64,000 nt of DNA from contig NZ_JBEQCS010000007.1 in NCBI RefSeq assembly GCF_046054195.1, forward strand, positions 135,066 to 199,065, read 5' to 3'. This DNA comes from Celerinatantimonas sp046054195 (GTDB lineage: Bacteria; Pseudomonadota; Gammaproteobacteria; Enterobacterales; Celerinatantimonadaceae). Shown here in pieces: positions 34,144-42,842 of this stretch (positions within the stretch are counted from its first letter, which is position 1; each line of letters opens with the position of its first letter). The position numbers and the translations under genes are program-made. Below the pieces are notes generated by a model. It did no database searches and had not been told where the DNA came from. It worked only from the letters and a program-made list of their open reading frames with translations.

Positions 34144-34671
34144 ATGAGTCATCCAGAAACAGTCATCGTAGGGCGCTTAGGTGCTGTATATGGCATTAAA
34201 GGCTGGTTGAAAGTGAACTCTTTTACCGAACAGGCCGAAGCAATTTTTGATTACTCGTCATGGATGGTTGGTAAAGATAGCCAGCTTAAAAATGTCGAAG
34301 TAGTTGAGTGGCGACGCCATAATCATTCGTTGATTGTTAAATTAGCCGGGTTTGATGTGCGTGAGCAATCGCAAACTCTTACTGGGTTAGATATTGCCGT
34401 TGAGGCTGAACAGTTACCTGAGCTTGCTGAAGATGAATTCTATTGGCGAGACCTGCTCGGTATGCAAGTTGTAAACCGCCAAGGTTATGACTTGGGTAAA
34501 GTGACTGACTTAATGGAAACAGGCTCCAACGATGTTTTGGTGGTTAAAGCAAATTTAAAAGATGCTTTTGGCAAGAAAGAGCGGTTAATTCCGTTTATTG
34601 AGTCACAAATGGTCGATAGCGTCGATCAGAGTGCTCAAGTCATTACAGTTGATTGGGACCCTGGTTTTTAG
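34144..34671 (+). CDS. rimM: 16S rRNA processing protein RimM
   Basis: Maturation factor for the 30S head; it binds S19. The N-terminal barrel starts VIVGRLGAVYGIKGWLKVNSF, and the C-terminal PRC-like barrel begins at DEFYWRDLLGMQVVN, ending LIPFIESQMVDSVD and VDWDPGF. The 175 residues are typical (E. coli 182). It sits 24 bases after rpsP. Confidence 0.98.
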   Translation: MSHPETVIVGRLGAVYGIKGWLKVNSFTEQAEAIFDYSSWMVGKDSQLKNVEVVEWRRHNHSLIVKLAGFDVREQSQTLTGLDIAVEAEQLPELAEDEFYWRDLLGMQVVNRQGYDLGKVTDLMETGSNDVLVVKANLKDAFGKKERLIPFIESQMVDSVDQSAQVITVDWDPGF

Positions 34672-34679
34672 TGTCCGAG

Positions 34680-35441
34680 ATGAGTGAGCAATCACCAAAG
34701 CTCTGGATTGGCATAATTAGCTTATTTCCAGAGATGTTTGATGCCATTAGTGAGTATGGGGTAACAGGGCGAGCCGTGCGTAACGGATTGCTTGAAATTA
34801 ACCGGTTTAATCCGCGTGATTTCACCCATGACCGTCATCGAACTGTCGATGATCGCCCCTATGGTGGTGGTCCTGGAATGTTGATGATGGTTCAGCCGCT
34901 TAAAGATGCAATTAGTGCAGCAAAACAAGCAGCTGGCTCTGATGCTCGGGTGATTTATCTTTCTCCTCAGGGGAATACTTTTAATCAGGCTAGTGCTGCA
35001 ACGTTGGCTAAAAGTGAAAAATTAATTTTTCTCTGTGGCCGATATGAAGGAATCGATGAGCGATTAATTCGCTCTGAAGTTGATGAAGAGTGGTCGATTG
35101 GAGACTACGTCCTAAGTGGCGGAGAGCTCCCAGCGATGGCGATGATCGACTCCATCAGCCGACTTATTCCCGGAGTTTTAGGGGATAGCGCTTCAGCTGA
35201 GCAGGATTCTTTTTCACAAGGGTTGTTAGATTGTCCGCATTACACGCGTCCGGAAGTATTGGATGGGCAGACAGTCCCTGAGGTGTTACTCAGTGGCAAC
35301 CATAAAGCGATTGCGCATTGGCGTTTAAAACAATCACTGGGACGGACATACCAAAGACGACCAGAGTTATTAGAACTTCTAGCTCTGACTGACGAACAGC
35401 AGGCATTGCTTGCTGAGTATATTCGTGAAAATAACGAGTAA
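34680..35441 (+). CDS. trmD: tRNA (guanine-37-N1) methyltransferase
   Basis: Methylates G37 of tRNAs, preventing frameshifts. The trefoil-knot SPOUT motifs are clear: RPYGGGPGMLMMVQPL, LSPQG, CGRYEGIDERLI and WSIGDYVLSGGE, then the ASAEQDSF and HYTRP blocks. The start is uncertain: ATG at 34680 (253 residues), GTG at 34671 overlapping the rimM stop, or TTG at 34653. The family core WIGIISLFPEMF begins nine codons after the ATG, so this protein has a short extra N-terminus in any case. Confidence 0.96.
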   Translation: MSEQSPKLWIGIISLFPEMFDAISEYGVTGRAVRNGLLEINRFNPRDFTHDRHRTVDDRPYGGGPGMLMMVQPLKDAISAAKQAAGSDARVIYLSPQGNTFNQASAATLAKSEKLIFLCGRYEGIDERLIRSEVDEEWSIGDYVLSGGELPAMAMIDSISRLIPGVLGDSASAEQDSFSQGLLDCPHYTRPEVLDGQTVPEVLLSGNHKAIAHWRLKQSLGRTYQRRPELLELLALTDEQQALLAEYIRENNE

Positions 35442-35479
35442 ACACACGACAGTTTCAGTTAATACTAGGATGAGAAATT

Positions 35480-35833
35480 ATGAGTAATATCATTAAAGCG
35501 CTCGAACAAGAGCAAATGAAACAAGATGTTCCTGCATTCTCTGCAGGTGACACTGTAGTTGTTCAGGTTAAAGTAAAAGAAGGTAACCGTGAACGTCTGC
35601 AGGCTTTTGAAGGCGTTGTAATCGCCAAACGTAACCGTGGTTTACATTCATCTTTCACCGTACGTAAAATTTCAAGCGGTGAAGGTGTTGAACGTGTATT
35701 CCAGACTCACAGCCCGTTAATTGACAGCATTACTGTGAAACGTCGTGGTGATGTCCGTCGTGCGAAAATCTACAACCTGCGTAATCTGTCAGGTAAGAAA
35801 GCACGTATTAAAGAAAAACTGGATAAAAAATAA
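35480..35833 (+). CDS. rplS: 50S ribosomal protein L19
   Basis: Large-subunit protein L19 at the 30S-50S interface. The 117 residues (E. coli 115) start MSNIIKALEQEQMKQDVPAF, with AFEGVVIAKRNRG, SFTVRKIS and GVERVFQTHSPLIDSI. AGGATGAG precedes the start. Last gene of the operon, with a strong terminator after it. Confidence 0.98.
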   Translation: MSNIIKALEQEQMKQDVPAFSAGDTVVVQVKVKEGNRERLQAFEGVVIAKRNRGLHSSFTVRKISSGEGVERVFQTHSPLIDSITVKRRGDVRRAKIYNLRNLSGKKARIKEKLDKK

Positions 35834-35855
35834 GTTTTTCTGGAAAACGGATAGG

Positions 35856-35885
35856 AAAAAACCAGGCCATGTGCCTGGTTTTTTT
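35856..35885 (+). terminator. Terminator after rplS
   Basis: AACCAGGC (35860-35867) and GCCTGGTT (35873-35880) around CATGT, followed by T5 and preceded by A residues. Confidence 0.9.
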
Positions 35886-35982
35886 ATGCCTGAGGTAAAT
35901 CATGCTACTTGCTTTTTAAAGCCGCAAAACACTCTCCATTGTCATAATGGCATCAATCTATCAACGCTAAAAACAGTTCTGA

Positions 35983-36306
35983 CTAATGCGTTACGGTTAC
36001 CACTGAATTGTCTTCGCCAAATGCATTTGGATAATAGGCATCAGCTTCCCAGTCATTTTCGAACATCTCATCGCCATCTGGTGAACAGAGTTTATAGCGA
36101 AATTCATAACTTGGCTTTTTATCAGTAGGTAAGCTCACGATAGTTTTAAATTTGCCATTTTTCATATGTTCCAACTCAATGGGTGTCCAGTCATTAAATT
36201 CACCTAATAAATAGACTTTTGCGGCATCATGAGCGGCCTGTTTGCTGACCTCGAAAGTAACGCGAACTTCAGGGCGTGATTTCAGGTACTGTTTTTTTAA
36301 CGTCAT
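35983..36306 (-). CDS. Isoamylase early-set (CBM48-like) domain protein
   Basis: A 107-residue stand-alone domain resembling the N-terminal E-set of glycogen debranching enzymes and AMPK beta. KVYLLGEFNDWTPIELEHM, the YEFRYKL strand and DWEADAYYPNAFGEDNSVV are typical; the two conserved tryptophans of the sugar-binding face are seen at FNDW and NDWEAD. No catalytic domain is attached. Small proteins of this type occur across aquatic gammaproteobacteria; the role is unknown. The 238-base gap to mutH has only a weak hairpin (TGCGCT/AGCGCA near 36440-36458). Confidence 0.85.
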   Translation of the reverse strand: MTLKKQYLKSRPEVRVTFEVSKQAAHDAAKVYLLGEFNDWTPIELEHMKNGKFKTIVSLPTDKKPSYEFRYKLCSPDGDEMFENDWEADAYYPNAFGEDNSVVTVTH

Positions 36307-36544
36307 TGCTTAATGCTCCTCAGCTAAAAACAATTGGAATTGGGGTAAACAGAAATTTTGCGCTTTACACTCAGTATTATTTTGAGCATAGTCCAAGATT
36401 TATACAATGGGTAAAATTGTTTAACTTCCGATGGTTAATGCGCTGCTCTATAGCGCAGTGCAATAGCTTTGCGATGTGGCTTTCGGGAAAAATGAAATGT
36501 CTGTGTTTTTCTTTTTATCTATAACGAGTATTGAAAGCCGCGTT

Positions 36545-37219
36545 TTAGCTGAGATTAGCGAAATGTTTTTCTAGTAATGCTTGGGTAAAGCTGCGCCGCA
36601 AATAAAATCCGCGGGGTAAGGTTTCAATGAGCTGACCATCACGCCCATAAGCCTGGGTTCTTACTTTACTATTGGCCGCTTTGGGGCGCAGCTGCAGCGC
36701 AACGCCGTGACGAGCGGTGATTTCATCCACCCGGCCAAAGGCGACGGCTTCCATTAATTCTTCCCAATCTTGGCGCAGTATTGCCTCTTCTTCTTGATCT
36801 GGTGACCACAGCAGTGCGTGGCCAATCATTCGATTGGCAATTGCAATCGAGCGCTCAGCTAAAACTGGCACCCATAAAACCTGTGAAAGTTTATTTCTCA
36901 CGTTCGATTGTTGCCACGTTTCTCCTTGCGCATGGAGCAGCTGAGTCATACAGACATAGGTACTTTCTAAAGGACGGCCTGATGCATCAATTGGCAAAGA
37001 TTTAAGTTCAACACCTAAATTCGGAAAGTCTTGCACAGGTTTACTCCCAGCACTTGCACCCAGTGCTAACTCTAATAGCTGTCCTGTCCATCCTTTCTCT
37101 TTTCTGGCATTTTTGGGTAGTTCAATGTGCATCTGCTCAGCTAGTTCTTGAAGTGATAATCCGGCGATAGCTTTTGCGCGCTCAAGTAGCTCGGTAATTG
37201 ATTGTGGAGCGTTATTCAT
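36545..37219 (-). CDS. mutH: DNA mismatch repair endonuclease MutH
   Basis: Nicks the unmethylated strand at hemimethylated GATC sites during mismatch repair. The 224 residues match E. coli MutH (229). The catalytic D-x6-E-x-K is Asp64, Glu71 and Lys73 in DFPNLGVELKSL. Its presence implies Dam methylation in this organism. Downstream of the start and divergent from rppH lies a 673-base gap with a cluster of DnaA boxes. Confidence 0.97.
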   Translation of the reverse strand: MNNAPQSITELLERAKAIAGLSLQELAEQMHIELPKNARKEKGWTGQLLELALGASAGSKPVQDFPNLGVELKSLPIDASGRPLESTYVCMTQLLHAQGETWQQSNVRNKLSQVLWVPVLAERSIAIANRMIGHALLWSPDQEEEAILRQDWEELMEAVAFGRVDEITARHGVALQLRPKAANSKVRTQAYGRDGQLIETLPRGFYLRRSFTQALLEKHFANLS

Positions 37220-37413
37220 AATGGCCTAGTTATTCAATGCAGACAATTATTGTACAACAGTTAATTGAATCTGAGTTGGGGATTTTTCCTTATCCTAAAA
37301 TATTTTAAAAATATAATAAAAACATTAAGTTAAATAATCTAAAAGAAAACTAATAATTAGAATTTTAACTCATGCACGGGTTATGCCCGATGACTCAGAG
37401 AGAGCTCACAGAC

Positions 37414-37723
37414 TTATCCACAAATTTATTGAATAACCTCAGTAGCAGCATGTTTGTCTATGTCTAAATCCGTTAAAATTGGCAATTGATGGATCAATAG
37501 CCAATTTGATGAAATAAAAACAGGGGATAAGTCCAATATGGTGTTTTTTTAAGCGGTTTTTAAGGAGGCTTTTGGATGGCTTAAATTAAATCCGAATAAA
37601 TTAAAAAAACATCTTTTAAAACATATAGATGCTGTTATTCTTAGAGAGTTATAAAGGATGTTTTATGCACAGCTAAATAGTTATTTGTGTGTAACTGATA
37701 GGTTATCCAAGTGTTTATCCACA
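37414..37723. promoter_or_regulatory. DARS2-like DnaA-box cluster
   Basis: The 673-base mutH-rppH gap (37220-37892) holds TTATCCACA at 37414-37422, TTATGCACA at 37663-37671 and TTATCCACA at 37715-37723, all consensus DnaA boxes. Weaker ones are TTACACACA on the minus strand (37694-37686), TTATCCAAG (37703-37711) and TTATGCCCG (37381-37389). Very AT-rich sequence flanks them (37290-37370). In E. coli the DARS2 locus, which promotes exchange of DnaA-ADP to DnaA-ATP, lies between mutH and rppH. The tight group at 37663-37723 would be the core. Confidence 0.75.
37476..37507. repeat. Near-perfect 15-base inverted repeat within the DnaA-box region
   Basis: AAATTGGCAATTGAT (37476-37490) and ATCAATAGCCAATTT (37493-37507) pair at 14 of 15 positions with two bases between. 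It contains a GATC. It may be a protein site or a cruciform within the DARS2-like locus. Confidence 0.6.
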
Positions 37724-37892
37724 GTTTTTTTGGAAAAAGTCCCAATAGTTGTTAGATTCATTCACCGCAGTGGATTGTCATAACTCGCATTGTTGATATT
37801 TATTCTTCGGGATACTCATTATTGGTTTGCTGCTATCGCACAGATGTGAAAGAATCAGTTTATAGCTTGGAATTATAACTGAAGGTATTTCA

Positions 37893-38432
37893 GTGATTGA
37901 TGGTGATGGTTATCGTCCTAATGTTGGCATCATCATTTGTAACAGACGAGGGCAGGTGTTGTGGGCCAGACGCTTTGGCCAGCACTCTTGGCAGTTCCCC
38001 CAGGGAGGTGTGAACGACGGTGAGACGCCGGAACAAGCGATGTTTCGGGAGTTATTCGAAGAAGTTGGACTTAAATCTGATGATGTTCGAATACTTGCTG
38101 TAAGCCGGCATTGGTTACGTTACAAATTGCCAAAACGATTAGTTCGTTGGGACAGTAAACCGGTATGTCTGGGACAGAAACAAAAGTGGTTTTTGATTCG
38201 CCTTGAAGGTAAAGAGTCTAAAATTTGCTTTGATAGCTGTGGGCATCCGGAGTTTGATGACTGGCGATGGGTCAGTTATTGGTACCCCGTGAGACAAGTC
38301 GTATCATTTAAACGAGATGTTTATCGCAAGGCTCTTAAGGAGTTTGCGCCACAGTTAATGGGGGGATTGAAAGAACGCCCTAATAGGCGGCGGCGAAAAA
38401 AGCCTCGTCAGGTTCGCTCTGCAACTTCATAA
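37893..38432 (+). CDS. rppH: RNA pyrophosphohydrolase
   Basis: Nudix hydrolase that removes pyrophosphate from mRNA 5' ends and starts decay. The Nudix box spans residues 38-60, with GGVNDGETPEQA and then RELFEEVGL carrying the metal-binding glutamates. The start is a GTG at 37893 with GAAGG-like sequence upstream. The C-terminal tail is very basic (RPNRRRRKKPRQVR). At 179 residues it is like E. coli (176). Gene order rppH-ptsP-lgt-thyA is conserved. Confidence 0.97.
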   Translation: MIDGDGYRPNVGIIICNRRGQVLWARRFGQHSWQFPQGGVNDGETPEQAMFRELFEEVGLKSDDVRILAVSRHWLRYKLPKRLVRWDSKPVCLGQKQKWFLIRLEGKESKICFDSCGHPEFDDWRWVSYWYPVRQVVSFKRDVYRKALKEFAPQLMGGLKERPNRRRRKKPRQVRSATS

Positions 38433-38470
38433 ATTTATGTGATGATCTCGCTGTGCATCCAAACCCCGAG

Positions 38471-38508
38471 CCTTAAGAGTGGTTCCTCACCACTCTTAAG
38501 GGCTGTTT
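38471..38508 (+). terminator. Terminator after rppH
   Basis: CCTTAAGAGTGGT (38471-38483) and ACCACTCTTAAGG (38489-38501) form a perfect 13-base stem with loop TCCTC, then GCTGTTTTAG. Confidence 0.8.
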
Positions 38509-38608
38509 TAGTCGTATCGTGTAATCTTTCATAAGTCTGTCTGCACAGGTCTTCTCGGTGTTTTAATATTTTAGATAGGCTTATTGACTGCAATTTAAGG
38601 AGAGTTCG

Positions 38609-40864
38609 TTGTTAACCGAGTTGCGAAGAGTCATCGAACGCGTGGCCCAGGCGTCTTCATTTGAACAAGCTATCCACTTCTTGGTGAGCGAAGTGCGAGC
38701 CACTATGCAGGTTGATTGCTGTAGTGTTTATCAGGCGGATAATAAACATCAACGTTTAGTGTTACGCGGTAGCGATGGCTTAGCTCAGTCGGCAGTTGGA
38801 CGAACATGGATAAGTTTTGACGAAGGGGTCGTTGGGCTGGTCGCTCGGCGCGAAGAGCCTCTTAATATTGCCGATGTGTATCAGCATCCGAGTTTTAAAT
38901 ACCTGCCCGAAGCGAAAGAAGATTCGTTTAAATCGTTTCTGGGTACACCGATTATTTATCACCGAGAATTATTGGGTGTATTGGTTGTACAGCAATCTGA
39001 AGTGCGCTCATTTAGCGATACCGAAGAAGCTTTTTTAGTGACCTTAGCCGCTCACCTATCGAGTACTTTACGCCATGTCGATTTAGCCGAAATGATGCAA
39101 AAATCGCAGTCATTACCACGGGCAACGATTCGTGGTATTGCAGGTGCTTCTGGAATAGGGATGGCACAAGGCTGGGTTTTACAGCCGCCGGTTGAATTAA
39201 CTGAACTTGAAATAGAAACAACGACACAAATTGATGCAGAGCTTGAGTTATTAGAGAATGCGTTTGCTAAAACGCGCTCAGATCTTGAGGCGATGACTTT
39301 GCGCCTTGGTAAACAGCTGCCGCGAGATGTTCTATCCATTTTCGAAGTTTATCAGGGCATGCTTAATGATGTCAGCTTTGTTAAATCGCTGCGTTTAAAA
39401 ATTAAGCAAGGCTATAGCGCGTTAAGCTCTTTGCAGTTGGTGTATAAAGAATATCTCAAGCAGTTTGAAGCGCTCAGCGATAATTATTTAAAAGAGCGAG
39501 CTGTGGATCTGAAAGATCTATGTCAGCGCTTATTAATGCACTTAAATCAGCCTCAGTTTAACCAATTCCCGCAGCGCTCGTTTGTCCTCGTTGCCGAAGA
39601 AGTCACCGCGACCATGTTGGGTGATATTCCTCGTGAGCGGCTTGCCGGAATTGTGGCTCAGCGCGGCACGAGTAATTCGCATGCGGCGATTTTAGCGCGC
39701 ACCATGGGGATCCCTGCCGTGATGGGGGTGAGTGCGGACATTGCTTTGTTGGCGCAACGCTTTTTAATTATTGATGGTTACACGGGCAATATATTTGTTG
39801 AGCCAGATGTGATTTTACGCAGTGAATATCGCCAATTATTGCGCCAAGAAGAGGTGATGAATGCTCAGATTAATCAAGAGCTTCATGCCCCTGCAATTTC
39901 CCTAGATGGACAAGCGATTGAATTACTGGTCAATGCTGGATTAAGTACCGATGCCGATAGGGCTGAAAGTGTTGCCGATGGCGTTGGATTGTATCGCACC
40001 GAAGTTCCATTTTTATTGCAGAACCGCTTTCCATCAGAGGCGGAGCAATATCAGAGCTATCTTAAAATTTTGGCCAGTTATCATGGCAAGCCCGTTTGCA
40101 TGCGTACTCTTGATGTCGGTGGCGATAAGCAATTGCCTTATTTCCCCATTCATGAAGAAAACCCATTTTTAGGCTGGCGCGGCATTCGTATGACGCTGGA
40201 TCACCCTGAAATTTTCATGGTGCAATGTCGGGCGATGTATCGAGCGGCATTGGTCTATCCAAATCTGTCGATTATGCTGCCGATGATAAGCTCTATTCAG
40301 GAAGTCGAGCAGGCAATCGGCTTATTGGACCGTGCTTGGGCTGAAATCTTAGAGGAAAATCCTGATAAAGTGGGTATCTCAAGGCCGAAGCTCGGTGTGA
40401 TGATTGAGGTGCCCTCGGCGTTATTCATTTTGCCAGAGCTTGCGCAAAAGGTCGCTTTTTGGTCAGTAGGCTCGAATGATTTAACGCAATATCTATTGGC
40501 TGTGGATCGCAATAACAAGCGTGTGAGCGGCGCTTATTCAACGTGCCATCCCGCAGTGATTCGAGCTTTAAATTACATCCATACTCAAGGTCAAGTACTT
40601 AACTCCAGTGTAAGTGTTTGTGGTGAGATGGCCGGGGATCCAATTGGCGCGATAGCATTACTGATTTTAGGGTATCGTCATCTTAGTATGAGCAGCTTTA
40701 ATCTGGCTAAAATCAAATATCTGATTCGTCGTGTCGATTTAAGTGAATTGAGCGCGCTCAAAGAGCCATTACTGAGTGCTGGTAACCGTGAACAGGTGCA
40801 GACAATCTTGTCTGATTACTTAGAGAAGCGCGACCTGTTGCATTTAGTCCGAGGGCATCGTTAG
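38609..40864 (+). CDS. ptsP: PEP-protein phosphotransferase PtsP (EI-Ntr)
   Basis: First enzyme of the nitrogen phosphotransferase chain; it phosphorylates NPr from PEP and senses nitrogen state. A GAF domain occupies about 1-155 (SFDEGVVGLVARREEPLNIAD). The phosphohistidine is His358 in GTSNSHAAILARTMGIP, and the PEP-binding barrel shows GLYRTEVPFL, RTLDVGGDK, IMLPMIS, VPSALF and VSVCGEMAGDP with the active-site cysteine. The start is TTG at 38609 with AAGGAGAG ahead. The 751 residues match E. coli (748). lgt follows. Confidence 0.96.
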   Translation: MLTELRRVIERVAQASSFEQAIHFLVSEVRATMQVDCCSVYQADNKHQRLVLRGSDGLAQSAVGRTWISFDEGVVGLVARREEPLNIADVYQHPSFKYLPEAKEDSFKSFLGTPIIYHRELLGVLVVQQSEVRSFSDTEEAFLVTLAAHLSSTLRHVDLAEMMQKSQSLPRATIRGIAGASGIGMAQGWVLQPPVELTELEIETTTQIDAELELLENAFAKTRSDLEAMTLRLGKQLPRDVLSIFEVYQGMLNDVSFVKSLRLKIKQGYSALSSLQLVYKEYLKQFEALSDNYLKERAVDLKDLCQRLLMHLNQPQFNQFPQRSFVLVAEEVTATMLGDIPRERLAGIVAQRGTSNSHAAILARTMGIPAVMGVSADIALLAQRFLIIDGYTGNIFVEPDVILRSEYRQLLRQEEVMNAQINQELHAPAISLDGQAIELLVNAGLSTDADRAESVADGVGLYRTEVPFLLQNRFPSEAEQYQSYLKILASYHGKPVCMRTLDVGGDKQLPYFPIHEENPFLGWRGIRMTLDHPEIFMVQCRAMYRAALVYPNLSIMLPMISSIQEVEQAIGLLDRAWAEILEENPDKVGISRPKLGVMIEVPSALFILPELAQKVAFWSVGSNDLTQYLLAVDRNNKRVSGAYSTCHPAVIRALNYIHTQGQVLNSSVSVCGEMAGDPIGAIALLILGYRHLSMSSFNLAKIKYLIRRVDLSELSALKEPLLSAGNREQVQTILSDYLEKRDLLHLVRGHR

Positions 40865-40947
40865 TTGCAAGCACTTGTGTTCTGCCAAGGAACCTTGCAC
40901 AATCAACACCTCTTTTTGACGACGTTGTTTGGTAGAAGGGCTTTCTT

Positions 40948-41742
40948 GTGAGGACATACTGGCATTATCCGCATATCGACCCGGTTGCATTTTCCATCGG
41001 ACCTATTGAGGTTCACTGGTATGGTTTGATGTACTTGGTCGGTTTTATCTTTGCACTGTTTTGTGCCAATCGTTACGCCGACCGAGATGATAACGATTGG
41101 AACCGCAATCAGGTTAGCGACTTGCTGTTTTACTGCTTTTTAGGTGTGATTTTAGGTGGCCGCATTGGCTACGTTCTGTTTTATCAACTGCCGCTATTTA
41201 TCTCTCATCCGTTGTATATCTTTAAAATCTGGGATGGTGGCATGTCATTCCATGGCGGCTTAATTGGCGTAATTTTGGCAATGCTCTATTTTGCCCGCAA
41301 GACGCATCGTCATTTCTTCTTAGTTGCGGATGTCGTTGCCCCTTTAGTACCTTTTGGTCTAGGTGCTGGGCGAATTGGTAACTTTATTAATGGCGAGTTA
41401 TGGGGTCGGGTTACCGATGTCCCATGGGCGTTGATATACCCTGATGCAGGCCCGTTGCCTCGTCACCCGTCAGAGCTTTATGAATTCTTATTAGAGGGCG
41501 TATTACTGCTTATTATTTTGCAAGTCTATTCACGGCGCAAACCCCCAATGGGTGCAGTGTCGGGGATGTTTTTGCTGATTTATGGCTGTTTTCGCTGTTT
41601 CGCTGAGTTCTTCCGCCAACCAGATCCGCAGTTAGGATTCTTTAGCTTTGGTACGACCATGGGGCAAATTCTATCGGTCCCAATGATTATTATTGGTGCT
41701 TGGGTCCTCATATGGGCATATCGCCGAGCTAAACGTTCTTAA
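40948..41742 (+). CDS. lgt: Prolipoprotein diacylglyceryl transferase
   Basis: Adds diacylglycerol to the lipobox cysteine of prolipoproteins. A polytopic membrane protein of 264 residues. The signature HGGLIGV (after GGMSF) and GLGAGRIGNFINGELWGRV hold the essential His and Arg. The GTG start at 40948 gives MRTYWHYPHIDPVAFSIGP, in line with the family. It is shorter than E. coli Lgt (291) because a periplasmic loop is missing between TDVPWALIYPD and LPRHPSELYE. It pairs with lspA at 51.9 kb in the same pathway. Confidence 0.96.
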   Translation: MRTYWHYPHIDPVAFSIGPIEVHWYGLMYLVGFIFALFCANRYADRDDNDWNRNQVSDLLFYCFLGVILGGRIGYVLFYQLPLFISHPLYIFKIWDGGMSFHGGLIGVILAMLYFARKTHRHFFLVADVVAPLVPFGLGAGRIGNFINGELWGRVTDVPWALIYPDAGPLPRHPSELYEFLLEGVLLLIILQVYSRRKPPMGAVSGMFLLIYGCFRCFAEFFRQPDPQLGFFSFGTTMGQILSVPMIIIGAWVLIWAYRRAKRS

Positions 41743-41753
41743 TCGGTCTGGAT

Positions 41754-41786
41754 TACAAAAGAGGTCGATGACCTCTTTTGTATTTT
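41754..41786. terminator. Bidirectional terminator between lgt and thyA
   Basis: ACAAAAGAGGTC (41755-41766) and GACCTCTTTTGT (41770-41781) around GAT. T-rich sequence follows on the plus strand (ATTTTC), and the arms themselves give T runs on both strands. Confidence 0.85.
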
Positions 41787-41787
41787 C

Positions 41788-42639
41788 TTAAACTGAGAAT
41801 GGGTATTTGATTGGTTCGTGATGCTGATAGCCTTCGACTTTAAAATCATCCAGTGTGACCCAGCTTTCCAAATCTTTAAGAGTTTTAATCTCAGGATTGA
41901 TATGAAAAGTCGGCGCTGGCAGTGGCTCTCTTTTTAGCTGGACATCTCTCATCAGTTCTAGTTGGTCTTCATAAATGTGCGCATTTACAATTTTATGGTA
42001 GACCTTACCCGGTTTCTTGCCAGTGATTTGCGCCATAATCGCGAGCAAGAAATAAGCCTGAACCATATTAAAATTAAGCCCCAGAGGCACATCGCAACTG
42101 CGCTGGGTGCTATTTAAATACAATGTATCGCCAAGCAGTGAAAAATGGTGGCTATACATGCATGGCCGCAGACACGCCCGGTCAAATACCCCTGGATTAT
42201 AAAACGTCAGTATCTCACCTCGATTGTCTTGGCCACGAGTCAGGTCATCTACAATCTGTTGCAATAAGTCGATTCGTGAGCCATCAGCACAGCGCCAGTT
42301 TCTGGCAACAACACCATAAGCTTCACCGATATCATCTTCGCCTTTTCGATGAGGGTTATTGAGCCAGTCTTGGTTCTCGTTGGCGTTGGCATCCCACGTT
42401 TTGGTGCCTATTTGACGAAAATCAGCTGCACTGGCGTATCCACGTAGATAACCTATCATCTCCGCAACGGCTGCTTTCCAGAAGCTTTTTCGAGTTGTAA
42501 CTAATGGAAAAACACCATTTTGGACGTCATAGCAGAGATCGGCATTAATAACGGTTAAGCAGCGTTTGGCTGTGCGCTTATTATCTACCCAGACACCTTC
42601 GTCAATGATCCGGCGGCATAAATCGAGATATTGCTTCAT
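41788..42639 (-). CDS. thyA: Thymidylate synthase
   Basis: Makes dTMP from dUMP with methylene-tetrahydrofolate. The 283-residue form, longer than E. coli (264), is the one found in Vibrio and relatives. The catalytic cysteine is Cys160 in RACLRPCMYSHH, and QRSCDVPLGLNFN and the HIYEDQ region bind dUMP and folate. Convergent with lgt. In E. coli lgt-thyA are codirectional, so this gene is inverted. Confidence 0.97.
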   Translation of the reverse strand: MKQYLDLCRRIIDEGVWVDNKRTAKRCLTVINADLCYDVQNGVFPLVTTRKSFWKAAVAEMIGYLRGYASAADFRQIGTKTWDANANENQDWLNNPHRKGEDDIGEAYGVVARNWRCADGSRIDLLQQIVDDLTRGQDNRGEILTFYNPGVFDRACLRPCMYSHHFSLLGDTLYLNSTQRSCDVPLGLNFNMVQAYFLLAIMAQITGKKPGKVYHKIVNAHIYEDQLELMRDVQLKREPLPAPTFHINPEIKTLKDLESWVTLDDFKVEGYQHHEPIKYPFSV

Positions 42640-42842
42640 AGAAAATAGTTTTTTGTCTCAAGGGTGGTGAATTCTAACATGCTAGCCTAAGTTTTATGAG
42701 TGGTTAGGCAATCTTTGTGTCGTTAGAGAGTCGGTTATTTATTATTAATATTCGGTTAAACCTTAAATGATCTCAATTAGAAGTGAGTTTTTTATAGATA
42801 CAAAGCCGCTAAACTAATGATTCGTCGAGTCAATCGTGGGGA

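Noticed and set aside
36276..36524. 82-codon plus-strand frame between the CBM48-like gene and mutH
   Set aside because: It overlaps the CBM48-like start in antisense, has no Shine-Dalgarno and resembles nothing.
37220..37892. The DnaA-box cluster as the chromosomal replication origin
   Set aside because: Gene context (mutH-rppH) matches DARS2, not the mnmG-mioC region. The nearby rpsP operon would be read toward this point, which does not suit an origin. GC skew over the genome would settle it.
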